From Vallitaleaceae bacterium (GTDB lineage Bacteria; Bacillota; Clostridia; Lachnospirales; Vallitaleaceae): a stretch of DNA of 6,163 bases. Position 1 is the stretch's first letter; every line of letters starts with the position of its first letter. The notes below the pieces were generated by a model. The model was not told the origin of the DNA, did no database searches, and saw nothing but the letters and a program-made list of their open reading frames with translations. The stretch spans positions 1 to 6,163 of the forward strand of contig JAQICP010000369.1 in assembly GCA_027858555.1 (NCBI GenBank). The letters are read 5' to 3'. A program made the translations under genes and the position numbers. This document shows, piece after piece, positions 1 to 5,672 of the stretch.

Positions 1-1
1 G

Positions 2-133
2 TGGTTAATAACTGATAATAAAGTCACTCGCAATATTAATGAATCTGCAACAAGTGATAACCCTTAGACTCTTTTATGGAACAAGACTTTAATATTAGAG
101 CTTGTCTGTTTAGAAGAAGGAGACTATGATTTC
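2..133 (+). pseudogene. Upstream in-frame remnant of the left adhesin-like gene, ending in a TAG stop
   Basis: Reading from base 2 in the same frame as the downstream ORF gives a peptide that aligns without gaps to residues about 484-537 of the intact paralogue at 1763-4687. Conserved landmarks are the starting Trp, the Pro before the stop, the WNK triplet, CLE, a G-[DE]-[FY]-D-F segment and DLYN just after. The only interruption is TAG at 65-67, which sits opposite a Thr codon of the paralogue. Because the frame agrees on both sides, this is a nonsense change and not a frameshift. The gene begins outside the window, so its N-terminal half is not visible. I read this and 134-1402 as one interrupted gene; a sequencing error at one base is the main alternative. 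Confidence 0.75.
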
Positions 134-1402
134 TTGCATAGCATTAATTATGATCTTTATAACGAGTACAGTAATGTACCATTTGAAATCGCATTAAACA
201 ACTTAGTTGAAGATGAAATCAAAGTTGCTAATGGCACAATTATGTTTAACTTAGATGACGAATTTGGCAATCCGATAACAAATGCGAATGTCGTATTACT
301 TGAAGCTGGATCTGATGAGATTATATTGGAATCAGAAGATTATGAAAGAGCAGCGATAGTAGACGGTAATTATACAATTGATCATATTCCAACAAATATT
401 TATGACATCATTTTAGAAGTGCCATCAGGTTATAAAATTGCTGACGGGTATACTTATAATCTAAACGCAGATGGTGATATTCTGTTTACTAATAGGAATT
501 TGAATTATAATAATCCATTATTATCCTACACCCTGCATTTTGAAACCTTAGATGTAGGCGGTATCAGTATCAGGACTGCTGCTGATGAAGACTTACTATA
601 TGCCAATAATACAACAGACGATACAGATGTTGTCATGACATTCAGACCGATGAGTAATATGGATGAGATGAAACTACCTATTATTGATACGTTTACTTTA
701 GCGGGCGATATAACCATAGACCCAAGTAGTTTAGTTGTAAAAAATGCAGCTGGTAATGCAGTGGGTGGATTTACCTTTGTAGGTAATACCTTGACATTCG
801 ATAAGAATCGGGCAGGTGCTCCAAGTTATCTGCCAATGGCGAATTATACGGCAGAGTTTACTATAACTAATTTGCCAGCTAATTTATCAGGTCAATCAGC
901 ACCAGGTTTTGAATTTGACTTGACTGTAGTGGAAACATATACCAAAGGTGTAGGTGTAAGTACTTTCCGATATAATGATACATCTGCAAGAGAATTAACC
1001 ATTCATTATGATGAAATCGGACCAGTCATTACATTAGTGCCATCTGCAACTGTAGTATCAAGTGATAATGTTATTGTTGACATTGATATTAATAGTGAGT
1101 TTACTGAATTAGTTGACTATCGATTGGTAAGAGTGGATGCAGGGCATGCCAGTATCAGTGATTTTAATAGTGTGTTAGTAGGTGGCGGGTTTGCTGATTT
1201 GAATGACTCGAATCTATATCACGTACTAGGAGACTTTGAAATTACAATTCATGAAGAAGATATTGAAAATCCTAATATTGGTTTATATAAAGGCAATGGT
1301 TATTTTGCAGTACTAGCCATTGATAAGGCAGGTAATGTGCCTATTGGCATTATAGATGTTGATAATCTAATTGATATTAACTATATTGAACAATTACTAT
1401 AG
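134..1402 (+). CDS. C-terminal half of an interrupted secreted adhesin-like protein (candidate pseudogene)
   Basis: This 422-codon open frame is the part of the left gene that lies after the in-frame TAG at 65-67. It matches the C-terminal ~430 residues of the intact paralogue downstream. In order it shows a SpaA/Cna-B-like prealbumin-fold module (EDEIKVANGTI start, DGNYTIDHIP and PSGYKI signature), a middle beta domain (MKLPIIDTF, then a PSSLVVKNAAGN strand pair), and a C-terminal Ig-like domain beginning near GPVI and ending with the DKAGN signature. There is no LPXTG motif, S-layer-homology repeat or membrane segment at the C-terminus. The nominal start, TTG at 134, has an AAGGAG at 117-122 but with long spacing (11 bases), and that purine run is explained by the Glu-Glu-Gly codons of the original frame. 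Independent translation is therefore doubtful. The stop is TAG, and a terminator follows about 40 bases later. The family role (surface binding) is inferred from domain types only. Confidence 0.7.
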   Translation: MHSINYDLYNEYSNVPFEIALNNLVEDEIKVANGTIMFNLDDEFGNPITNANVVLLEAGSDEIILESEDYERAAIVDGNYTIDHIPTNIYDIILEVPSGYKIADGYTYNLNADGDILFTNRNLNYNNPLLSYTLHFETLDVGGISIRTAADEDLLYANNTTDDTDVVMTFRPMSNMDEMKLPIIDTFTLAGDITIDPSSLVVKNAAGNAVGGFTFVGNTLTFDKNRAGAPSYLPMANYTAEFTITNLPANLSGQSAPGFEFDLTVVETYTKGVGVSTFRYNDTSARELTIHYDEIGPVITLVPSATVVSSDNVIVDIDINSEFTELVDYRLVRVDAGHASISDFNSVLVGGGFADLNDSNLYHVLGDFEITIHEEDIENPNIGLYKGNGYFAVLAIDKAGNVPIGIIDVDNLIDINYIEQLL

Positions 1403-1442
1403 CATACTAAACGAAAGCATTATCAAAGCAATATGATACATT

Positions 1443-1473
1443 AGGGTTGTAGCTAAGCTATGACCCTTTTTTT
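1443..1473 (+). terminator. Intrinsic terminator of the left adhesin-like gene
   Basis: An 11-bp stem (1443-1453 with 1457-1467, two G-U pairs) encloses a 3-base loop and runs straight into seven T residues (1467-1473). It lies about 40 bases after the TAG stop, so the left gene forms its own transcription unit and does not run into the next gene. Confidence 0.85.
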
Positions 1474-1669
1474 GGTTAAAACCCAATATATAGGGACATG
1501 GTTCGTGTATATCTTGTTAGTTTATTATCGCATTCTTATGTAGAGACTAGTACTTAGTACCCGGAGCTTCTGAATATAGATAAGCTATTGGTTGATTTAA
1601 AGACACTTAAATAGCTTTACTGTTATAAAAGACTCTATACGGCGGAAGTGTAAAGAATATTAGTTGACA

Positions 1670-1698
1670 TTGACTATTTACTAGTTCTATGGTACTAT
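1670..1698 (+). promoter_or_regulatory. Sigma-A-type promoter of the VWA protein gene
   Basis: TTGACT (1670-1675) and TACTAT (1693-1698) are separated by 17 bases, and a TGG triplet just before the -10 makes it an extended -10 promoter. A second -35-like hexamer, TTGACA (1664-1669), lies directly upstream. It could serve the weaker TATGGT at 1688-1693 (18-base spacing), so the exact start is open. The predicted start near 1705 leaves a leader of about 57 bases. Confidence 0.65.
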
Positions 1699-1750
1699 AT
1701 AAGTAGTGATATATTGGATGATTTATATCTACCTATTTACTATATTATAC

Positions 1751-1757
1751 GGAGGTG
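1751..1757 (+). promoter_or_regulatory. Ribosome binding site that fixes the VWA gene start at 1763
   Basis: GGAGGTG lies five bases before ATG 1763. The reading frame stays open further upstream, but nothing there has a comparable site, and the signal peptide begins exactly at this ATG with Met-Lys-Arg. Confidence 0.85.
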
Positions 1758-1762
1758 TTGGC

Positions 1763-4687
1763 ATGAAAAGATTAAAACAATTGGTTGGGTTATTTTTGAC
1801 GATGACTCTTATACTGAATTTAACAGTTATGGGAGCAGTGACAACTACAGATGTTACTATTACAAGTGCAATTAAGCAAATTGATAACACAAGAGAATTT
1901 GAAGTGAAGTACACAGTAGATGTTAGCGGTCAATCAACCAATACGCCATCTGTTGTATTGGTACTAGATAGATCTGGGAGTATGTTGTTTAAAGATAGCA
2001 ATGGTAACTTAGTTGTTGACTCTGTAAAAGTAGCAGCTAAGCAATTCGTCATATCTTATTTTGATAAGAGCCCTAATTCAGAATTAGCTATCGTGTCTTT
2101 TGGATCGAATGCCAATGCTCATGATAATTATAAATATTATAATGATGCCAAAGATGCTTTGGATGAAATAGACTATATTTATGCGTATAATTACAATTAT
2201 TGGTATGGTAACTATTATTGGAGGCATTGGAACTCGAATCAAGGCGGCACTAATATCGGAGAAGCATTCGAATATGCTGTAAAAACTGTAGAAAAGTATG
2301 AAAAGAAGAATGCTGGCAGTAATGTTATAGTCCTTTTTTCTGATGGTGTTGCTAATGCTTATAAAAAGGGCAATGGCAATGGCTTTACAGGGAACTATCC
2401 AACCTCAGAAAATCAAAGTACAGTTTATGCTTATACTGAGGGTCAATATGCTTACGAAAACGTAGCAGATGTTATGACTGTAGGGTATTTTGGCGCATAC
2501 AATGATATGCCAGCAGTGCAAGAATTGGCGATTAGTACTTTGAAAAAAGCCCAAAATGCAGGCTTCTTTACTACTAATGACATCGATTATGTAGATGATT
2601 TATTCCAAACAGTAGTTAATAATTTGGATTATATAGGTACTGGAACAACAGTAACAGATGTGATTAATTCTGAATTTGATGTTATACCTGAGTCAATTGA
2701 ACCTAGTGGTGCTACGCTTGTGGTTAATCCTACAACGGGTCAGACTACGATCACTTGGGACGTTGGTAATTTGACCAATGGTAAACATGAATATACCTAT
2801 AGAGTGAAAGCTAAAGATAATATCTATCCTTCAGGAAAAGATAATGTCATTGTTAATGATATTAATGCAGCGGGTGTTGGACTTCGATATACTGATCTTA
2901 ATAATGAGGGTCAAGTTGTAGCGATTCCAGAAGCTCAGATTGATGTACCAAGTCATGACATTATTCCTGGAGTTGACTTATTTATTATACATATCAATTC
3001 TGAATCTAAAGAATATTTAGTAGGTGACATAGCACTTATCAATCATGATTTATTCTTCTCTAACGAGTATGTAGATAGTGGTGATGGGAATAGCATCATG
3101 TTTGACTTTGTTCAGGTTGATGTGAAGAATTATACTAAGGAATTAGTGTATGCTAGTAATGTACCTCAATATCAGCAAAAATCTTTTAGTGAGGTACTTG
3201 AGTTACAGAGCCCAGATTGGATTTTAACCAATAATACACTTGAGTATACTATTGATGAGACATCAAAGAATAGTGATCCTACATTATTAAAATGGAACAA
3301 AGAATTAGAATTGGCAATGGAGTGCTTAGAAGTAGGTGAGTTTGATTTTGAACATACAATCTCATTTGATTTATATAATCCTTATATTACGACAGCATTC
3401 CCACAAGCACCAGAAAATCTTATTGAAGATGAGATTAAGGTTGCTAATGGAACAATCATATTTAATATGGAAAGTTTAGCTGGTGACCCAATTGATTTTG
3501 TTAATATAATATTTGATGATGGTAAAGCAGATACGGTTAATATTGAATCAACCTTATCAGACAGTACAGTGATTAATGATGGCAAGTATACGATTGATCA
3601 TCTAAAAACAGGCACCTATGATATTACCATTGAGATTCCTTCTGGATATAAGATTCCTGATAGTTATTCAAGTTCTAATAATTCTCATGGTTCTCACGTT
3701 TCTCATAGTTCTTCTAATACTATGAAATTAACAGACGGGACGCCTTACACACTAGATGTGGATGGCAACATTGTAATAGCAGCACAAGAACTCAATTATC
3801 AGAATTCTGAATTAGTATTTGGGATGGAATTTGAAGCTCTTGAAGTAGCTAACATTGCATTAACTACAAATGGTGAAAGTACTGTTTTAACGAATTCCAT
3901 ATCAAAAGCTACACCTGTGAAGATGACCTTTTCACCTTTGGTAAATATGACATATATGAAATTACCAATCGTAGATACATTTTCTGGTGAGGGCAATCCT
4001 TCATATAATACAGGTAGTCTAATTGTAAAAGATAAAGATGGTAATGTGATAAAAGGATTTACATTATCTGAAGATGGTGAATTAGAGTTTAAGAATACTG
4101 TTACTGGTGCTCCAACCAATTTACTTAAAGGTGATTACACAGCAGAATTCATTATTACTGGCTTGCCATCAGGATTAACTGGAGGCGGAACACTTGGTGG
4201 TTATGAATTCGATTTAACGGTAAAACAAACCACGACTAAAAAAGTCGGTGCTTCTAGTAATAAGGTTTCAGATACAACAGCTAAAGAGTTGACAGTTTTC
4301 TATGATGATATTGCGCCAGTTATTGTATCATCAGAAAATGGTCGAACAAATGAAAATCTGGCAGTTGATATTATAATTACAGATAGTTTTTCTGATATAG
4401 TTGATTATCGTCTGGTAGAGATTAAAATTAGTGATGCTACTATTGATGATTTCACAGGTATAGCTGTAGGGTACGGATTTGCAAGTATGGATATAACTAA
4501 TCTAAGAAGACTAATCGGTGATATCGAAGTAAGTATGAGTACGGGTGCGGTAGAAACACCATCATTGGGATTATATAGAGGTAATGGTAACTTTGCCATA
4601 CTAGCTACCGATAAGGCGGGTAATACATCAATTGAGATTATCAAGATTGGTGGCTTGAATAGCACATTCGCGCCTGATTTATTATAA
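1763..4687 (+). CDS. Secreted VWA-domain adhesin-like protein, 974 aa
   Basis: Probable exported surface or extracellular binding protein; the ligand is unknown. Residues 1-25 form a Sec signal peptide (MKR, hydrophobic core, likely cleavage near A25). Residues ~62-300 are a von Willebrand factor A domain with a complete metal-ion-dependent adhesion site: D69-x-S71-x-S73, T163 in GGTNIG and D194 in FSDG. Residues ~300-400 (TVTDVINSEFDVI onward, with TITWDVGNL) resemble the beta domain that follows VWA in Gram-positive adhesins. Residues ~555-665 are SpaA/Cna-B-like (DGKYTIDHLKTGTYDI, IPSGYK). A further beta domain covers ~685-845, and an Ig-like domain with DKAGN ends the protein. Odd points are an alternating-Tyr loop at 138-152, a Ser/His-rich insertion at ~634-655, a single Cys (C521), and no LPXTG, SLH or membrane anchor. 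It has its own promoter and terminator. The start is ATG 1763 because of GGAGGTG and the signal peptide. Domain calls rest on motifs read by eye; the VWA call is firm, the others moderate. Confidence 0.9.
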   Translation: MKRLKQLVGLFLTMTLILNLTVMGAVTTTDVTITSAIKQIDNTREFEVKYTVDVSGQSTNTPSVVLVLDRSGSMLFKDSNGNLVVDSVKVAAKQFVISYFDKSPNSELAIVSFGSNANAHDNYKYYNDAKDALDEIDYIYAYNYNYWYGNYYWRHWNSNQGGTNIGEAFEYAVKTVEKYEKKNAGSNVIVLFSDGVANAYKKGNGNGFTGNYPTSENQSTVYAYTEGQYAYENVADVMTVGYFGAYNDMPAVQELAISTLKKAQNAGFFTTNDIDYVDDLFQTVVNNLDYIGTGTTVTDVINSEFDVIPESIEPSGATLVVNPTTGQTTITWDVGNLTNGKHEYTYRVKAKDNIYPSGKDNVIVNDINAAGVGLRYTDLNNEGQVVAIPEAQIDVPSHDIIPGVDLFIIHINSESKEYLVGDIALINHDLFFSNEYVDSGDGNSIMFDFVQVDVKNYTKELVYASNVPQYQQKSFSEVLELQSPDWILTNNTLEYTIDETSKNSDPTLLKWNKELELAMECLEVGEFDFEHTISFDLYNPYITTAFPQAPENLIEDEIKVANGTIIFNMESLAGDPIDFVNIIFDDGKADTVNIESTLSDSTVINDGKYTIDHLKTGTYDITIEIPSGYKIPDSYSSSNNSHGSHVSHSSSNTMKLTDGTPYTLDVDGNIVIAAQELNYQNSELVFGMEFEALEVANIALTTNGESTVLTNSISKATPVKMTFSPLVNMTYMKLPIVDTFSGEGNPSYNTGSLIVKDKDGNVIKGFTLSEDGELEFKNTVTGAPTNLLKGDYTAEFIITGLPSGLTGGGTLGGYEFDLTVKQTTTKKVGASSNKVSDTTAKELTVFYDDIAPVIVSSENGRTNENLAVDIIITDSFSDIVDYRLVEIKISDATIDDFTGIAVGYGFASMDITNLRRLIGDIEVSMSTGAVETPSLGLYRGNGNFAILATDKAGNTSIEIIKIGGLNSTFAPDLL
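3680..3706 (+). repeat. Three-unit 9-bp in-frame tandem repeat coding x-Ser-His
   Basis: Three consecutive 9-base units of the form NNT-TCT-CAY encode Asn-Ser-His, Gly-Ser-His and Val-Ser-His (residues 640-648). They sit in a Ser/Asn-rich insertion of about 25 residues that the upstream paralogue lacks, just after its matching PSGYKI motif. The regular unit suggests growth by slippage. A His-rich loop could bind metal, but that is only a guess. Confidence 0.7.
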
Positions 4688-4695
4688 GTAAGTGT

Positions 4696-4727
4696 AAGCC
4701 CTCATGCTTAGGCATGAGGGCTTTTTT
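4696..4727 (+). terminator. Intrinsic terminator of the VWA protein gene
   Basis: A perfect 12-bp stem (4696-4707 with 4712-4723, GC-rich AGCCCTCATGC arm) has a TTAG loop and ends in a six-T run (4722-4727). It starts nine bases after the TAA stop, so it should end the adhesin transcript and insulate the smpB-ssrA locus. Confidence 0.93.
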
Positions 4728-4758
4728 GCGCAATAGAAGTTCTTTATAGGAACTTTCC

Positions 4759-4851
4759 ATGAGAACAATTTATCCTGTATGGAAAGAAATACAGTGGGAT
4801 AAAACGCGTACTGGAGGTACGCTTTGTTCTTATACCGATGCCTGTTACTGA
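4759..4851 (+). CDS. Possible 30-aa small ORF (doubtful)
   Basis: An ATG at 4759 opens 30 codons ending in TGA at 4849-4851, with AGGAA at 4748-4752 as a weak ribosome binding site six bases upstream. The peptide has two Trp, three Tyr and two Cys but no signal or membrane segment, and I do not recognise it. It overlaps almost completely with a strong set of complementary segments (4762-4830), so the conserved information may be RNA structure and not protein. The preceding terminator and lack of a clear promoter also count against it. It may be a chance ORF. Confidence 0.15.
   Translation: MRTIYPVWKEIQWDKTRTGGTLCSYTDACY
4762..4830. ncRNA. Predicted three-way-junction structured RNA element, unidentified
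   Basis: Three sets of complementary segments nest neatly within 69 bases. P1 is AGAACAA (4762-4768) with TTGTTCT (4824-4830). P2 is TTTATC (4769-4774) with GATAAA (4798-4803), continuing through a 3-base bulge into CTGTAT (4775-4780) with ATACAG (4789-4794) and an 8-base purine loop. P3 is GCGTAC (4806-4811) with GTACGC (4817-4822). Almost no unpaired bases separate the helices. The fold works on either strand, so the strand is undecided. I could not match it to a known riboswitch or small-RNA consensus. It is followed by no T-run, and it could be an RNA, a leader element or a small palindromic mobile remnant. Confidence 0.4.
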
Positions 4852-4997
4852 ATCACAAGTAAGTTGGGTTCTAGATCTGTTAAAGCCCTTGACACTATAG
4901 GGATTAGCACCCTCTTATAATAATCATTGGGTTGGACGCTTTAAGTGTTTAATATATAAGTGTACTGCTTTATTTTGGTTATTATCTTCTGTAATCA

Positions 4998-5032
4998 AAC
5001 TGATATGTATATAACTGATATATAACTTGTAT
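4998..5032. repeat. Direct repeats next to the smpB promoter
   Basis: AACTGATAT occurs exactly at 4998-5006 and 5013-5021 (15-base period), and a related AACTTGTAT at 5024-5032 includes the -35 hexamer. The location would suit a binding site for a regulator, but the sequence is so AT-rich that chance is possible. Confidence 0.35.
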
Positions 5033-5054
5033 TCACTATGATTTGTGATATAAT
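5027..5054 (+). promoter_or_regulatory. Promoter of smpB
   Basis: TTGTAT (5027-5032) and a perfect TATAAT (5049-5054) are 16 bases apart, and TGA precedes the -10, giving an extended -10 element. The predicted transcription start near 5061 leaves a leader of about 27 bases that contains only the ribosome binding site. Confidence 0.8.
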
Positions 5055-5071
5055 GAACTTTGCGACGTGTT

Positions 5072-5079
5072 AAAGGTGG
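5072..5079 (+). promoter_or_regulatory. Ribosome binding site that fixes the smpB start at 5088
   Basis: AAAGGTGG lies eight bases before GTG 5088. The frame is also open from a GTG at 5067, but that codon is upstream of this site and has none of its own. The family N-terminus (short polar residues, then KLVSQNKKA) fits 5088. Confidence 0.75.
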
Positions 5080-5087
5080 TGATTACT

Positions 5088-5549
5088 GTGGCAGACAATT
5101 ATAAACTTGTTTCACAAAATAAGAAGGCTTATCATGATTTTTTTATTGAACAGACCTATGAAGCTGGCATAGTACTATCCGGAACCGAAGTGAAATCTAT
5201 GCGTATGGGACAATGCTCCATTAAAGAGAGCTACGTTAGGATTCAAAATGGTGAAGTGTTCATATATGGTATGCATATCAATCCTTACGAAAAAGGCAAC
5301 ATATATAACAAAGACCCTTTACGTATCAAAAAATTACTGCTGAACCGTATTGAAATCAATAAGATTCAGGGTAAAATAAACGAAAAAGGCTACACCATAG
5401 TGCCGACTAAAGTGTATTTAACAGGTCGTCGCATGAAGGTTGAGATTGGCCTTGCTAAAGGTAAAAAGAACTACGATAAGAGGCGTGCTATTGCTTCTAA
5501 AGACCAAAAGAGATCAGCGGACAGGGATTTCAAAGTGAAGAATCTATAA
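5088..5549 (+). CDS. smpB: SsrA-binding protein SmpB
   Basis: SmpB binds the tRNA-like domain of tmRNA, is needed for its delivery by EF-Tu to stalled ribosomes, and mimics the missing codon-anticodon pairing in trans-translation. The 153-residue length is normal for the family. Visible landmarks are the N-terminal KLVSQNKKAYHDFFIEQ, the core GTEVKS (residues 32-37), SIKESYVRI, the EVFIYGMHINPY strand (56-67), VEIGLAKGKKNYDKR (118-132), and the basic C-terminal tail rich in Lys/Arg (124-151) that occupies the mRNA channel of the ribosome. Start GTG 5088 is chosen from the AAAGGTGG spacing. It has its own promoter. I see no T-run terminator before ssrA, 123 bases downstream, so readthrough into the tmRNA gene is possible. 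The common Firmicutes neighbours rnr and secG are not directly upstream; the adhesin gene is. Confidence 0.97.
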   Translation: MADNYKLVSQNKKAYHDFFIEQTYEAGIVLSGTEVKSMRMGQCSIKESYVRIQNGEVFIYGMHINPYEKGNIYNKDPLRIKKLLLNRIEINKIQGKINEKGYTIVPTKVYLTGRRMKVEIGLAKGKKNYDKRRAIASKDQKRSADRDFKVKNL

Positions 5550-5602
5550 AATATGGGTTCTGGTCAAAAGGTTAGATGTAGAAACTCAATCATGCCGAAA
5601 GA

Positions 5603-5635
5603 TTGAATTCTTATATATAAAATGCATTACATAAT
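5603..5635 (+). promoter_or_regulatory. Possible ssrA promoter (weak match)
   Basis: TTGAAT (5603-5608) is a fair -35 element, and CATAAT (5630-5635) a fair -10 element, but they are 21 bases apart. TACATA at 5628 gives 19-base spacing with a poorer hexamer. An alternative -35, TTCTTA at 5608-5613, gives 16 bases to CATAAT. The start would fall close to 5642, at the hairpin that precedes the mature tmRNA. Transcription from the smpB promoter is the alternative. Confidence 0.3.
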
Positions 5636-5638
5636 TTC

Positions 5639-5670
5639 ATAAGTAAAGTCGTTCATACGACTTTACTTAT
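5639..5670 (+). repeat. 13-bp inverted repeat (hairpin) just upstream of the tmRNA 5' end
   Basis: Bases 5639-5651 pair perfectly with 5658-5670 around a TTCATA loop. The stem ends two bases before the mature tmRNA 5' G at 5673. There is no T-run after it, so it is a poor terminator. In a precursor transcript it would stack close to the tRNA-like acceptor stem, where RNase P is expected to cut. A processing or stability role is inferred. Confidence 0.7.
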
Positions 5671-5672
5671 CT

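Larger units (their letters stand above)
1403..1762. other. Intergenic region between the two paralogous adhesin-like genes
   Basis: No supported gene lies here. The left part carries the terminator of the upstream gene (1443-1473). The right part carries the promoter (1670-1698) and ribosome binding site of the downstream gene. Between them are a short palindrome, GTAC-TTA-GTAC at 1550-1560, and a complementary pair AAGCTATT (1582-1589) / AATAGCTT (1610-1617) that could form a weak hairpin with a 20-base loop. I did not recognise any riboswitch consensus in the leader. A possible 19-codon ORF from the ATG near 1499 has no convincing ribosome binding site. Confidence 0.6.
4688..5087. other. 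Intergenic region between the VWA gene and smpB
   Basis: No confident protein gene lies here. It holds the VWA terminator (4696-4727), a small hairpin (AAGTTC 4737-4742 with GAACTT 4750-4755), a predicted three-way-junction fold (4762-4830), a 30-codon ORF overlapping it, a TTGACA at 4889-4894 and TATAAT at 4916-4921 that are too far apart (21 bases) for a good promoter, a direct repeat at 4998-5032, and the smpB promoter and ribosome binding site. Confidence 0.6.

Noticed and set aside
65..67. TAG read as pyrrolysine or another amino acid
   Set aside because: The same gene uses TAG as its final stop at 1400-1402, and no suppressor tRNA or recoding signal is visible. Nonsense mutation or read error is simpler.
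126..198. ATG at 126 shortly after AAGGAG (117-122) as a restart site after the TAG
   Set aside because: It is in a different frame from the conserved protein and closes after 24 codons. The purine run is explained by Glu-Glu-Gly codons.
1499..1558. 19-codon ORF in the gap between the adhesin genes
   Set aside because: The AGGG before it is only about three bases from the ATG, the frame is short, and no promoter is seen.
1403..1762. Cyclic-di-GMP or other riboswitch in front of the adhesin gene
   Set aside because: Clostridial adhesins are often controlled this way, but I could not find the conserved core of any such riboswitch, and the predicted leader of about 57 bases is too short.
3799..4119. 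106-codon open frame on the - strand
   Set aside because: It lies wholly inside the VWA gene, has no ribosome binding site or recognisable motif, and is a shadow of the + strand codons. The same holds for the other - strand frames at 526-717, 1729-1914, 3382-3585 and 4405-4665.
4838..4900. 20-codon ORF starting ATGCCTGTTACT
   Set aside because: It has no ribosome binding site and no recognisable sequence.
4889..4921. TTGACA and TATAAT as a promoter for a small RNA
   Set aside because: The hexamers are good, but the 21-base spacing is too long for a normal sigma-A promoter and no terminator follows before smpB.
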